NCBI GenBank assembly: GCA_033032175.1
Contig: CM065321.1
Span: 15,646,501-15,710,500 of the forward strand
Length of the DNA stretch: 64,000 bases
Origin: Saturnia japonica
Lineage: Eukaryota; Arthropoda; Insecta; Lepidoptera; Saturniidae
Direction of reading: 5' to 3'
Below, piece after piece: positions 24,297 through 37,360 of this stretch. The stretch's first letter is position 1. Every line of letters begins with the position of its first letter. Position numbers and translations under genes: made by a program. The notes beneath the pieces were generated by a model. It did not search any database. It worked only from the letters and a program-made list of their open reading frames with translations, and was not told the DNA's origin.

Positions 24297-26911
24297 TATG
24301 TACCTAATGAATAAATATATAGTGGAATCTTGATCATTGTCTATTAAAACTTCCAGTTATTCAAAAACTATTGTCATTTGACAGATAACAATTTACCATA
24401 ATCGTTCGGGTAATGAACGTTGCTAATTTCGTTTCGATCGACCCAGTGTCAAACCCCTGTTTGCCGCAAACACCTACACGCGCTAAGAAGCATCACTAAA
24501 CATTCCTTACCGCGCAACTACGAGGTCTAAGCTGTCAAAATTTAACCATATAGTTATTACTATAAAGACTATTTTAAAAAGAGCCATAGTTGAGAGTTAA
24601 GACTTCTCGATGTTAAGATGGTGCGTGTCAGCATACCTCTCGTTACCTCTGTACCCCTGGTATTATGTAAGACAAGTGCAATGGCCGCTCCTAAACGCGT
24701 CAAGTTCAAAACTATTTTTCAAATTCTTTTTTTCTTCTTCTTCTTCTATCGCGCTTTTCTTGGAGAGTATTAAATAAAGAACGAGTGTATTGTAAACTCA
24801 ATTTCCCTTTAGTTTTGAAATAATGAGGTACTATTTATATCATTTATTTTTTAATAAGTACCTACCCACTACGATGTAATTTTTAATAAAGTACTCATTA
24901 AAAGATAAATTCGAGGTCAAACAAAACGGCGTATTATTTATTCTTTATCCATGTACAACAATATTTTTTTATGCCTTGTTTATTTTCCAGGAAAATATTA
25001 TTAGAGATTCGTAAAATTTAAATGACTTACTTTATTTTTTAAAAGACCAGTCGATTTTTTTTTCTTTTTTAATTACTTACATGATTATGCATTTACATAA
25101 ACCATATTATTCTACAAACAATAATACTTTCTTCAACCAAATATCTCTAGAAACTCGCTAATCGAAATACAAACTTTCGATTGAAACAAAATCAATCCGG
25201 ACCATCAAACATTCGAGAAGGTTCGTGAACCGTGAACGGTTCGCAACCCCACGTGACCTAAATACAAACGTTGCATATTTTGTGTTATCTGTAATTAGAT
25301 AAGGGATCGGCCTAACGTCAAAATTTGCACCTATAGATTCGACAATAGGAATTATGTTACATTTCAGAAAATTTCGTATTCATGATACTATACTGACCCG
25401 TACAAATATTTGGCACATAGAACGTAACAATCTAACAATTTCCATGTTAGTTAATAAGATTGTTAAAAGATGGCGCCTTGAATATATTCTCATTAGCATG
25501 ATAAAGTTTTTAAATTATTATTCTATAAAAATATTAACTATAAACTATTTCGTCAATAGAGGGGAACATAGAAGTTTTAAATTATGAATGAATCATTAAT
25601 TTTGATAAAGAATTAACGGAGATATTGTTATTATCAGGAAAAACACATTTGAAAAATGGTATATAATGATAGTAGCGATCGGGCTCAGCTTCGCACGTGT
25701 GCTATTTACAATGTTTATGCTTTAAAAAAGCATGATTTATTATCGCTTAAGTATTGATAGTTCATAACTTCATAGTTACGAAAAGCGCGCTTAGCTCAAG
25801 ATGTTGCAAACCATCATAGGTGCCGAGTGTCGGCCAAACGTTTCGCTACGAGTGATTTCTTTGGTTACGTGTAATTTTGGATTCGTGATATCTTCTATGG
25901 TATTCATTTAAATGATATATAAAGTAAAGGACAGTTTTAATCTACATTAAATGCCCAAGTAAGCTGTCTGGATAAAGATTAATACTGTACTGGAGAAAAT
26001 AGCTTCGCAAATAACCTAATATTTTTGATATATTGAAGATAAAAATGGTTACCTACTTTAAATCGCAACCTTTGGAGATAGACATATGCCGTCGCGACTT
26101 TTCTCTAGACTTTTTGATTATCTATACAATTCTTTAGAACATTATTTTGATGTCTTTTATAAGGTTTAGCCAGCGTAAGCCATGTCAGCACCTGAAAATA
26201 ATCTTTGATGATTTTTAAACATTGAATTTTTTCTACTTTACAAAAAATTAATTAGAGTGTATTGAATAAGTAAACTTTCCATAATTTTTTTCTAAATGAT
26301 ATTGAAAATAGTATAAAAATCCCTTTGCGTGGTTGAGAAGAAGTAAACGGGCATACAAACAGACGCGAATAGCCACTTTCTTTTATACTATGCATGAACA
26401 CATACATATAAATAGTATACATTAATCGTGCGATATTTTATTTAAGTAATGTTGTGGAAATTTCAAGGTAAACTCCACGAAAATTGACAAAGTCAATCTC
26501 TGAGAATACTCTCTATAACCTAATTATCTTTATTAATTTTGATGTTATAATTACATTCAATTGTTTTACAAAATAGGGAACCTCCTAACAAATCAATGAG
26601 GACCTAAAGTTCGTTATCTCATAAAATTTGGCTCAAGTCGGGAACCAAATCGTGGGTTTTCGCAGCAACGTACTATCCACGGGGTCAGTTGTCGAGTACA
26701 AATTGTACTCACATAGGAATATTTCAAAAAAGCTGTGTTAATATATGTAAGGGGATGGTCGAGGGAAACGGCCCGGCCCGGCACGGCACGGCACCCCAAC
26801 GTGACCTAAATAAAAACAATGCATATTTGAACTTAGTAATTCTCGTATAGTAATTAGCAGGGCGGATTACGATCGAGAACGCATACGTGTAAGTACTTTG
26901 TATAAAGTACA

Positions 26912-27424
26912 AGCTGGTGCCCGCGACTTCGTCTGCACAGGATTAGTACTTCGAGTATCTTATCCATCCACACAAACTTTCGCGTATATAATATTAGTAG
27001 GATAATGATCAATTTGTTACTACCAAATTTGCATTAGAAATAAATTATCAATTTTTATTGTATTTATGGTTCACTATTTTGGCGATAATGGCTTTCACAT
27101 AAAAGATATATATATGCTGTCGCGGGATTTTTTGTAGAACTATTTAAGATAAACATTTCCATTGTACATTATATACGTGTAACTCTAACGATTTTTCCAG
27201 CGCACGTCAGAATAGCTCGCACTCTTCCTACTTACTTGACACTTATCGTTATATTTTGGACAATTCACACAATATCTTTATAAATTATAGCCTATGTGTT
27301 ATTCTGATGTATAAAGCTATATTATTTTAAGTTTCATTAAAATCCATTTAATAGTTTTTGCGTGAAAGAGTAACAAACATCCATCCATACACACAAAATA
27401 TCGCGTTTATAATATTAGTAGGAT
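26912..27424 (-). repeat. two H5 element pieces
   Basis: 26912-27002 has 'gctggtgcccgcgacttcgt' and ends 'atataatattagtaggataa'. 27285-27424 has 'tttaatagtttttgcgtgaa' and ends 'tttataatattagtaggatt'. They may be one copy interrupted or two insertions. Confidence 0.5.
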
Positions 27425-27727
27425 TTTGAAAGCAAGCCTATTGGATTTCTTGCCCTAGTAGCCGAATTTAAAAATTGCTAATTTTGATATTTCTGCATGA
27501 CTAATAAGTCATTATAATAATATAATAAGGCGTATTATAATAAAATATTTTTCGATTTTATACAAATGGCTAATATTTTATGGTAGGGAAGTTTAGAAAT
27601 TCCTACTTAATGTAATCTATCTATATACATAAATGGATAACTATCCGTCATTTTTGAAGATAAATCCATTAAGATTGGTATAAATATAACGCGAACGAAG
27701 CCACGGATAATGCGCTAATTAATATAA

Positions 27728-27889
27728 AATTTGTGAATGTTTATATGTTTGAATGATTGTTACTCAATCTCGCAAAAGCAGCTAAACGGATTTTTATGAA
27801 ATTTAGCTGGATTACCATATAGGATACTTTTAGCCCGGTAAAGACCCAATTTTGAAGTTCACGCAGACGAAGTCGCTGGCAGAAGTTAG
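27728..27889 (+). repeat. H5 element copy
   Basis: 'gtgaatgtttatatgtttga', 'gcaaaagcagctaaacggat' and 'cacgcagacgaagtcgctgg' in the usual H5 order. Confidence 0.5.
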
Positions 27890-28224
27890 TATACCATAAA
27901 TATCATCAACCATATATAGAGTATCATTTTGACCTCATACTGTTGACTTTAATGACGTTTACTAGGGTCATTAGGTACTAGAGCAAATTAAAAAGGTTAA
28001 CATGGTTTCAAAAGCTAAGACCTAATTCAGTTAATCTTACAAACAAAAATAAAACCGGACACAAAATATTTACAATGGCGTAATAAGATATGGGACGAAA
28101 TATAATACTATAATATATATATACATAGATCATAAAATACAAGTAGGTACTGCATGTTTGGCACAAGTTTGCGGTTACCTGTGAATGAAAGAATTGTATA
28201 TAACATTTTATTCTATAATAAGGC

Positions 28225-28615
28225 TCTTCCCGTTATGACAAAACCTTACAGTGGCGTACAGGAATGATAAAAACAAATGAATTGACGAAATTTTGACGAG
28301 ACTTTCACTGATGGGATGGCTATTATTTTAGAAAAGGAATTAGGGTTCCGCATGAATAAAAAAACTGGTCATGGTGAATCAATTCGGGCACTTAAATGGC
28401 TTATGCCAAGTAAACCATAAGAGATATAGCAAATTAATGTACCACATAATTATAGGCATTAAAAAGACCTATAAAAAAGTCCGGGAGAGTATATATCTAT
28501 CTTCTAAGGAACACCCACACTAAGCATTTTTGTCTTTAAAATAGCCGGGAACGGGGGAGCGAGATTCGCGCGGGCATTCTGTAGTCCACGTGAGTGAAGC
28601 CACGGGCACAGCTGG
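28225..28615 (+). mobile_element. 5'-truncated Helitron (family H2)
   Basis: H2 blocks from 'gacgagactttcactgatgg' to a 3' end GGGCACAGCTGG, where CTGG still fits the CTRR Helitron terminus. The 5' TC end is not recognisable, so the left boundary is approximate. Confidence 0.65.
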
Positions 28616-28709
28616 TTTATAATATACTAGGGCCCTTCCCGTTATGTCAAAACTTTATAATCTTATAAATATATTTTAAAATATAAATGACAAAAACATT
28701 TAGAAAAGA

Positions 28710-28882
28710 TGCTAGAATGCCCGGCTGGCTAGCTACCACTCTCAAATTGAAAATCTGAGGCCAAACACCAATATATGTGTTCCGGCAGCCGCATTTGAGA
28801 GCCAGTCCTTCAACTAGGTTTAGCGTATTACCTTAGGACACATCGTCACTTAACAACAGCCGAGATTGTAGTCAAACAAAAA
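28710..28882 (+). mobile_element. SINE (family B), 3' half
   Basis: Contains 'ggctagctaccactctcaaa', 'ccaaacaccaatatatgtgt' and 'cacatcgtcacttaacaaca' but no tRNA-like head. Confidence 0.75.
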
Positions 28883-29048
28883 CACGAGCTTACGGTCAGA
28901 ATAGTCTAGTCCAGAAGTAGAGGAAGAGGGATGATTCCATTGAGCTGCGTAGTGGTTTATCCCAGTTTGAATGTGGGTTAGACAAGCGTCAATGCACCGG
29001 GCGCAGACCGTACCGGGGTCGTCGACCGGCGCGCTATCGACCCGGGCC

Positions 29049-29095
29049 GGGGTTGGGGGTGCGACGGCACGGCGCCGTACCGCACCCTCAACCCC
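29049..29095. repeat. GC-rich inverted repeat (hairpin)
   Basis: Arms 29049-29063 (GGGGTTGGGGGTGCG) and 29081-29095 pair at 14 of 15 positions, with a further short ACGGC/GCCGT stem inside. It is embedded in a GC-rich block, 28975-29165, ending just before the Helitron at 29176. Origin unknown. Confidence 0.8.
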
Positions 29096-29175
29096 ACGCG
29101 AGCCGGCCTACTACCGCATGCGTCACCACGGTCATCGTCGCCGCGTTCCGGGTTCTCATCTACCCTCCTTTATAG

Positions 29176-29524
29176 TCTATATAAATAAAAATTCTGTTCG
29201 GTGGTAAGCGCATCATTTGCAAACGGCTGGATCGATTTGGCTAATTCTTTTGTTTAATTTTAGTAATAGTCTGAGTAAAGTTTTTAAGTAAATAAAAATA
29301 AGAAAAGTTACCCATAAAATTAGAAAATTTTGGAAAAAGTAAAGTTGCTTTTTTCTATTTGATTTTTTATGTACTCAAATCCAAACGATGAGTATGCGTA
29401 ATGCTTTTTTTGTTTTATTATTTATGATCCTCCAAAAGTTTGTAGAAAAACAAAACGGGTTAAGTGGCGCTGTGCTCCACTTATTAACTTTTGAAAAGGG
29501 CAGAACGTTTACCGGGTCAGCTAG
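29176..29524 (+). mobile_element. non-autonomous Helitron (family H3)
   Basis: A 349-bp element starting TCTATATAAATAAAAATTC and ending ACCGGGTCAGCTAG followed by T. The 5' section has 'acggctggatcgatttggct', a core seen in many lepidopteran Helitrons from general knowledge. The base before the 5' end is G rather than the usual A. No coding capacity. Confidence 0.7.
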
Positions 29525-30248
29525 TTTTTAATATACATAATTGATCGTTATGATATATCTTTTATGGGGTCGACAGAGGCACTTATATGAGATATATTGC
29601 CCGCTGTTATTACGTTGTCTATGTAAGATCTAAGCTGTGGCAAGCATGTCGTGCGTACTTGGTAGTTTTTCTACAGATCTCTTTACTACTGCTGTATTTA
29701 GGAATAATACTTCGCGACTATATTTGATTACGCTTAATCAGTAGATAATTAACGTATGTCGTAAATGTTTATTATATGTCTATTTAATACCACAACTCTA
29801 TCTCTACATACACTTTCCTGGTATTTAATAATTATATACATACTGTTTATATAATAAACGTGAAATAAGTAAAAATGCTCCTAATTATTCTCATAACAAA
29901 TTAGAAATAGCTTCCAATTTCTTCTGTCTACCACAGTAGGAGACGCGAGGGAATGGTAAAAAAGACATAAAAGCATCGGCAAGATATTTTTAATACACTT
30001 GATTTTAATACTTAAATAATATAATTAGTTATATTTGAAGTGAAAAAAATAAATATTGTCATTAAACACAATGATTTAAACAGATCAAACTTTGCGAATA
30101 CTGTTCAAATAATTAGTGTTTGCTACAGGTACATAATATTATCTCGATTGGATTATTTGTTCAATCGTCGTAATGCGTACTTCAGATTCAACTCCTAAGC
30201 GAGATCGCGGTAAAAGATTCAACGCAACACAATTTGTAACAAAAAAGA

Positions 30249-30436
30249 AAACCAACTTCAGTTATTTTGAAGAGTTTCGTGGTGTATCTTCAAATTCGAA
30301 GGTCCAATGCAAATTAAATTAAAATGGACAAAAAAAGAATCATCTAAATCGGTTCATAAACAATTATGGACGAAAATCCATTAAAAAAAATCGAATTGAG
30401 TAACTTCAGCCTTTTATTTGAAGTCAGTTAAAAAAC
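30249..30436 (+). repeat. interspersed repeat (family C)
   Basis: 'aaaccaacttcagttatttt', 'gtttcgtggtgtatcttcaa' and 'aatcatctaaatcggttcat' to 'tttgaagtcagttaaaaaac'. Confidence 0.65.
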
Positions 30437-30616
30437 ATTATTGTGTAATGAGCATCGCATCACTCCTTCATTACATTATTCATTACGATATCAAAACTAA
30501 TACATAAGTTACATAATGATTACTTGAAAAATGATAAAACCACAGGAACAACTAACTGTACTTCTCTGAACTTTTGATTTTATCTGTTTAAAGAAAATTA
30601 TCATAATACAATTTGT

Positions 30617-31010
30617 ATTAAAACCCCCATCGAATCCGAAAAGTGTATATAGGTATCTCAATGACATCACCAAAAAAAATCTAAATTTTATTTATTAAAA
30701 AAAAAAACAAAAATGTTATGGCGATTTAAAATTAACCTATTTAGATATAGTTTCCCTAAAATTATGCAAATTTTTAAAACGTGACAAGACCGTTGCTAGC
30801 CACGTTGCAGCACAGCGGTACGTTTGATCGTATGGCGGTACCCTGCGCCGCGCCGCCTGTATTGCCATGTAAGTTTCCTCATTTAACTATTTTTTTTACA
30901 TTTTATTAAAGGTAATTTTTTTACTTATAATCCGAGATAGATAATATAAACAGAATATAATCTCGATACCTAATAACACCTTCACGGATCCGACAGGGTT
31001 TTTAATACAT
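30617..31010. mobile_element. MITE, second copy of the 9003 family
   Basis: Uninterrupted copy: 'gtattaaaacccccatcgaa' at the left, 'cggatccgacagggttttta' at the right, and the same order of blocks ('aatgacatcacc', 'gatcgtatggcg', 'gccgcctgtattgccatgta'). The GC stem is degraded on its left side (GTTGCAGCAC for the GGCGCGGCGCAG arm). It adds a 'gtgacaagaccgttgctagc' segment absent from the first copy. Confidence 0.78.
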
Positions 31011-31348
31011 ATTGTATAAGTTGGTGCTGTATTTGTAAAATTATTCTACTTGAAATTCAAAACATCAAATTTGAAGTTCTACGTTAGGGACGTATCAAGG
31101 ATTTGTTTGTTTGAAATCGCTAATCTCTAAAATTAGCAGTCTGATTAGAAAAAATGTTTTTTTTTTTTTTTTTTTATATAAATATAACTTCATACAACGA
31201 CCCAAAAAAATCTTATCTTACAGTAACATTGTATGTAACACTATAAAATTTGTTTTACCTTATGTATATTTTATGCAATTCGTTAAAGTTTTGTCAATAC
31301 TGTAAATGTATTAATTATGTTATTACTAAGTTATATTGTATATAAGCG

Positions 31349-31775
31349 AAATGATGGCTTAGTGATATGCGTGTACGGACTCCGCGTCGGTTAAGGTGAG
31401 TTCGAATCCCTGCATGAAACCTGAGCTTTCGGTAAAGAAAAACATCGAGATAAAACAAAAATATTTATAAATAAATACAACAGACATAGCGAAGCGTCAT
31501 CGGTTTAAGGTACATTATTCCACCTGTGTATCTTCAAGTCTCGAGCGAACAGGTATCTTCTAGGAAACCGTGCTCCTTCATAGACCACATTATCGCTTAC
31601 GATCAGGCGAGGTAGTGGTCAAACGCAAGCCTGTCTAATTGTCTATAGTAAAAAGAAAACATAGCATGGTGGTAGGTTATTCTGTACCGCTCTCAAAGCA
31701 CCTATACTTGTATTCGGGCAGCACATCGTCATTTAACATCGGGTGAGATTGTGACCAAATTCTAAACCTATAAAG
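31349..31775 (+). mobile_element. SINE (family B) split by a LINE 3'-end fragment
   Basis: Head with TGGCTTAGTGA (box A region near 31357) and GAGTTCGAATCCC (box B near 31402) to 31460. The family body resumes at about 31657 ('aacatagcatggtggtaggt') and ends near 31775. The intervening 31500-31655 reads 'cattatcgcttacgatcagg' and 'caaacgcaagcctgtctaat', which I take for a LINE 3' end from its general form. Confidence 0.65.
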
Positions 31776-31893
31776 AATAAAAAATATATACAATTCTACA
31801 TATAAAATATATGTAATTGGTGTAGGCTCTAAAACGACTTCGAAGAAATTCCGTTTTTAGTGTTTAAATACTTTACAAGGTTAGCGTTTCATA

Positions 31894-32148
31894 ACAATCT
31901 CACCTGACGTTAAGTGACCATGTGGTTTAAGATGAAAACATGATAAGCCTTTAAGCCTATTGGGGGGATTGGCTCTCAAGTGCATCTGGCGTAACACATC
32001 TATAAGTGCACTGCGACTGATTTTCAACTTAGATGTGGTAGCTAGCATTATAAAAATGCCCACCATGATATGGTTTTATCACTTTGTTCTGGTTCACCGA
32101 GAACTCAGGTTTATTGTAAATTCCAACTTGCATCGATCGACACGGTGT
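31894..32148 (-). mobile_element. SINE (family B), diverged
   Basis: Minus-strand copy from 'aacaatctcacctgacgtta' through 'gtggtagctagcattataaa' to 'ttgtaaattccaacttgcat'. The many substitutions make it an old copy. Open frames over it are not genes. Confidence 0.72.
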
Positions 32149-33103
32149 GAAATGCGCTATCAATGAACTATCTCCTTCTAAATTCAATTTAATTAAAAAT
32201 TGTTGATACATAATGACCAATTCGTGTAGTTCGCTTCGTCCCTGTTTATAGTTGACACATATAGCAACTTGTAGCCGCGACATTCGCACCTTTGCACGTG
32301 AAGAAGCAAAGTATCTTTTCTACGTTGTCGAGTTCATTGCGGTTCAGAGTACTTTGCGACGTCGATGCGCGTCGCGGCGCTGGCGTCGCGCCAACGCCTG
32401 ACGAAATCGTGTCTTACTATTGACCAACACTTTTTTTTATTCATCTCGTTCAAAAACTACACACAATTTACGAGCTTCTGTCGCGTGGAATGTTTCGTCT
32501 CTATCTATTTGGTATTAGATAAATTTTACTGACGTATTTATTACTTGCCGAGTTACCGTTATTTGTTAATAAATTAAACTATATCTAATGAATATGTTGA
32601 GGCATACCAATGATATATTTTAGCTTAGTTTCCGTATTTTATATGTCCATTTAAGTAATTCGGAAATAGAGCTGAATTCTAGCAAGCACACTATGAATTA
32701 TAAATATGTATTATATATGTAAATATATTCCTGACGCCATCTATTTACAATCTCTAAAACTAACATGAAAGCTGTTAGATTCCATAATGTGCGAAATATT
32801 CGCATTGGTCAGCTAGTTATTTAAAAATATTACATAAATAACAACATACATATCATTTACTTTAGAAGTAGATCTTTATAGTAAATAAATAAATCACAGT
32901 TATTCAATACATTAATGAAAACGTACGATAAGGCAAAAATAAAGAAAAACTTTGTAACAGATTCATGAAATTCTGAAACATAAATAGATGGAAACACGGT
33001 ATCCCGGGCATTCGTTAAAGACCGGAAGTTAGAGACGTTGTGTCGGGAAAGTCTCTAGATCCGAGGGTGAGCGCGGGAAAGCTCGCTCCGGGCGTCTCCG
33101 CGG

Positions 33104-33123
33104 CTCGAGGTTGCCCACCCCTG
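33104..33123. mobile_element. possible solo hAT terminal repeat
   Basis: GTTGCCCACCCCTG (ending 33123) is the complement of a CAGGGGTGGGCAAC terminus, a form common in hAT elements. The matching opposite end and an 8-bp duplication were not found, so the element limits are unknown; GC-rich 33010-33103 may belong to it. Confidence 0.35.
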
Positions 33124-33349
33124 CAAAGTCTGTCGTTAGGGTTGCCGACTTCGGAACTAAGATTTATGGGAAATCGACAATCCAAACGCAGAATTACAAT
33201 AATGCAACTCCCAGTAAATTTTTGCCTCAAACTTAGCAAAGTATGCAAGTGAACCGGCGGGAAATTCATAATAAACTTCCTGTTTATATTTTTAAATTAG
33301 GGCAAGACATACAATACAGGACAATACATGTAACACTTCCATTTTTAAC

Positions 33350-33500
33350 ACCCAACGAAACAAAAAAGGGTGTCATAAGTTTGATCACTATGTCTGTGTA
33401 TCGATGTGTCTGTCTGTGGCATCGTAGCTCACAAACGGCTGAACCGATTTTGATCTAGTTTTTTTTTAAAGTTATTTATGTTGGTGCGTTTAGTAAAGCG
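33350..33500 (+). repeat. interspersed repeat (family F)
   Basis: 'gtctgtctgtggcatcgtag' and 'ctcacaaacggctgaaccga' are found inverted at 38440-38530, and 'aaaaagggtgtcataagttt' corresponds to 'cccgacacaaaaagagggtt' there. Same family, opposite orientation. Confidence 0.55.
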
Positions 33501-36030
33501 CAAAATTTAGAGCAGTAGTGCTATTCTGTAAGAACGTTATAAGACCTCGACAGCTGAATCCGCGCTGCGATATCTAATTTGTATTCTCTAAAACTCGAAA
33601 GTACCGGTGGCGCCACATCGACGAATACGGAAAGGAAATGAACTGTGAGAATGTTTTCATTAAATGTATGGGTTCTGTATTCTCTAAGGAAATTCCCGGC
33701 TCGATCGTCAAGTTTTAACACCTTCGAAGATCGAATCCACATGTTATTTTAAAAGTAGCCCTAAAACTATCGAGTTTAGTGTGAAATAATATTTAGATGT
33801 AATCTTTGTAGTTTAATTTAGTTGAAAAAGTAATAAATAATAAATATGTACGATTATGTCTCGTTACTTCGTGTATTATTTTTTCTTATAGAAGCGTATT
33901 CTTTAGATTTAAACGAGAATCGCCGTCAAGGTATTAAGATATAAGATATACATGGATTAAAAATATCTAACAGGCACAAAGACTTTATTAAAAAAGCGTA
34001 ATTATAGTAATAAATAGCCAGTTCGTAGTTATTTTATTTCGTAGTATTGTATAACTTAAGCTTCTAACCAATTTAAGGGATAAACTTACTGTATAATTAA
34101 TTAATTAAAGTAAAAATGGTTTCTATTCACTTAACAAATATATGTTTAATTCGACCAAAAAATTCACTATAAACTGTCACTCAACTCATTCGGCACCTCG
34201 ACGCTTGTATGTTGTAAAGTAAACAAACGTCGACACGTTTTAACTTGTGGCAAAGGTACCTCGCTATATAGCCAAGACAAATGGCATTTTACTATTATAT
34301 TCATTTCAAATATGTAGTAATATTCGTAAAACGTATTTATTCTGTCATTGAAACAATAAAATAAATAATATATTATAAGAATATACGTATTTTCGTAGAA
34401 AAGGGATCGCCGAATTAATTTCGGCTTAGTTATTCATAGTCAATACTTCTCTATTTGTGAGGCTCGACATCGAGTTGGTATTTTACAGAATAGCACTACA
34501 GCACGCGCATCGTGTAACGGAAGTACTTACTACACGATGAAGTTAGCCGCCAAAGATAATAATGTAAATTCATTTTACTGACTTTTATTCTTTTATAATT
34601 TTGTAAAAATAATTGTAAATTATAAATTACACATATATGCTGAAAAATTATAAATTCTTTTAATTACAATTAAAAAAGGGGTAAACTTTATCTACATTAT
34701 TGTCACTGATGGCCGATACCTGATATCTTCATCATGTAGTTGTTACGCGGTATAAAAAATTTGGAGTATTTTTTTACGCCTAAGAAGTACCTATAACTTT
34801 CTACATGGGTACACATGAGTAGTTTTTGGTGGAATCTTGAAGTGACATGTTGTGGTTTTTAATTTTATACATTTACTTAGGTTGTTGGCTCTATATTATA
34901 TAATAATATTGGTGGCGTTTTGCGTGATATGTTTTGTTTTTTGTGTATAAGTGAAGTGAATTATAAATATAAACTGAAAGCGTGCATTCTGGGATCCCAC
35001 AAAAACTCCCTAGAAAGTTCTAACAAGGGAGCCAACATCTTGTTGGGCTACTCAAACCGTCATAAGATGGTACACTATATTCACTTGATAATGGCAGTAA
35101 TGGTCTTCATTAAAGAGGATTAGTTGCCAAGTCAGGAAGCATCAGAAGAAGTACACACAAATTTATCTTCAAAGACATTATAAAAGGCAACGTCTCTCTC
35201 TGTCTGTCCGATAGTATAACTCGAAAACCACTCAATCCCTATTTTTAAATATATCTGTATGAATTTTATTAAAAGCTCTTCTCTTACGATCATCATCTTG
35301 CGAGTAGTGTGACAATTAGACGCACGTAGCTTTCCGCTTCGCTTTATTGGGAAATGAGTTGTCCCGGTTTTCCCACAACGGTTGACAACCCTACTTAACG
35401 CCGTTGTTATGGCAACGCCTCGTGATTTATGTCCTCCTGGTGACTCGTCGCTCTCGACGCCACTAGAAAATATTCATAATCCATATCTGACGTAGCTCGT
35501 AAATAAATAAATTAGCACACCCGAAAATGAATAAAATTGAACGTTGAAAATTTCCAAATAATAATTAATATCATAAAACTCAGGCCTTAACAAAAAGGGT
35601 TATGTAAGAGAGAGATAGAACGCTTGACAAACATTTGTAATTCACGAAAGATACTTTACCAACGTCGTTACCTAGTAATAGAAACACAACATAATTTGCA
35701 TATTACGGTTAAAGTATGTTTGTGAAGACAAGAACGTCGATTATAAAGAGCCTTGGGGCGAAATGAGTATAACTCGTGGATGAAAGACGCGGTATCAACC
35801 TCTCCTTCCCCTCACTGGGCTCCTAGTATCACTGGATAAGTAATTATTTATCTCTGCGCAACTTGATACGTCACGAAGCTTTTTCTGATAGACTTAGCGA
35901 ATTCAACCAAATAAATATTCAACTTCGATGGTTTTGATGAGTTCCGTGGTGTATTTCGAAGTATAAGGGAATCGAAATCTAAGGTCTATGAACCAATGAA
36001 ATCAAAATGGGACCACTCTTGAGGTAAATA

Positions 36031-37360
36031 GGTAGATTGAAAAGTTCGCGGCCTCACATACATTACATACATACTTTACTACTTTTTTTTTTTTTTTTTT
36101 TTCATACTTTCTTTGATAATCGTGGTATTTTTTTTGTTGTAGTTACAGATTGTGGTTTTTAAGTTAGGGAGAGTTTAGTGAGGCCAGGTGCAACGTTTTT
36201 GAAAAAATGGAGAAAATTAAAGAACTTGTGGCCCATAAGCACTTGTTTAAAAAATAACGACTAAACACCAAACAAAGTTCATTAAAACATGAAAACAATA
36301 CTAGGGGAATCTGCTCTGTTATATACCATTTTGTAAAAAAAAACATTGCTTAAATTTAAACGTGGACGAGAGAGGATCGAAAATGGCCCTTGCTGCAGTC
36401 GGCCAATGACGTCTGCAGCCGAAGAAAACATTGATTAAGTGTGCGATCCTGACTATAGTTTAACTATCAGGGAGATCGCAAACACCATAGGCATCTTTAT
36501 GAATAAACACAAAATATAGTTTCAAACGAACTCGGTTGTTTTGAGGCGTTCGATAGGTGGTCTTCAGATTGATTGCAGTTGAACAGAAACGAATTCGATT
36601 CACTTTTACTTACAACTATTTAGAGATGTTTGAGGCTGTATTGTTTTTTATTGTTTAGACACAGCATGCAGGGAAGGAATTTGGTTATGATAGATATGTT
36701 GGCCACTCACCTCGGTTTCGCTGATGATGGTTATATTTTGCTTTTTCTAGGCACTGCACCTCACGCACTATGGAACCCCGGATTTGTAAAGTCCGGGCTT
36801 AATGATTGTTTGTATGTTTTTCTTGAATATCGGTTTTTTTTTTAAGGTGCACGATAATTTGATGCGCTCCGTACGGCGACGAGATTTTGTCTCTTTTTTA
36901 ACTGTCACTCGTCACGCGTGAGTTTTGTTTGGTGTTTGTAGATGGCGCTAAGTGTGGCCGAGGTAGGAAAGATTAGGAAGGAATATGCATGCTCTAACAG
37001 AGGCTGATCGGCAAAAAATTTGAGCAGATTTGTGACAAAGTACGAAACATAGCTTTACCACTATACTCCAGAGCCTAAACAACAGTCCAAGCAATAGAAA
37101 AAGGCCGGTGAACCGACCCTAAAGAAAGCGAGGGCAATTCTGTTGGCTGGAAAACGGATGGTGTCAGTTTTCTGATATGTTAAGGGTATAATTATGGTGT
37201 ACTACCTTTTAAAAGGTAAAATAACAAACCCAATGTACTATTGCACATGTTTGTGGAAGGAGTGCATAGAGCTAGATGGCGATTATGTGGAAAAATGAAA
37301 ATATTTTTGTGCTTATTTTGTTTTCTTTTATTGACTAGGCCGTGAACTTTTCAATCCACC
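36031..37360 (+). mobile_element. decayed mariner (DD34D-type) with TIRs and TA duplication
   Basis: Ends are inverted: GGTAGATTGAAAAGTTCGCG at 36031 and its near-complement ending at 37360, both flanked by TA (36029-36030, 37361-37362). Interior pieces on the plus strand match mariner transposase in changing frames: ATGGAGAAAATTAAAGAACT near 36208, a segment reading TWTREDRKWP near 36360, the LYHYTPEPKQQSKQ block near 37050, and the CIELDGDYVEK tail near 37265-37295. The element sits inside an older interspersed repeat whose halves flank it. Confidence 0.88.
36208..37297 (+). pseudogene. mariner transposase remnant
   Basis: The reading frame is broken by many stops and shifts. The block before HYTPEPKQQ reads KYET where the family has a DET-type motif, so the first catalytic Asp appears lost. 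The stretch that should carry the other two catalytic Asp residues is missing: the sequence jumps from the KG..I block to the C-terminal tail within about 60 bases. About 36540-36990 shows no mariner similarity and may be an insertion of unknown origin. Confidence 0.8.

Larger units (their letters stand above)
23430..28224. other. long non-coding stretch with Helitron scraps
   Basis: Holds the CTAG-ended fragment at 24296 and H5 pieces at 26912-27889. No coding exon was recognised. Open frames are below 80 codons and without family features. Confidence 0.45.
32149..35913. other. non-coding stretch with few repeats
   Basis: Contains the family F repeat at 33350 and the possible hAT end at 33123. 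GC-richer blocks lie at 32340-32410, 33010-33180 and 35390-35470. No exon recognised. Confidence 0.4.

Noticed and set aside
33015..33269. 84-codon minus-strand frame over a GC-rich block
   Set aside because: Overlaps a probable hAT terminus, and an open frame of similar size occurs on the opposite strand; composition effect.
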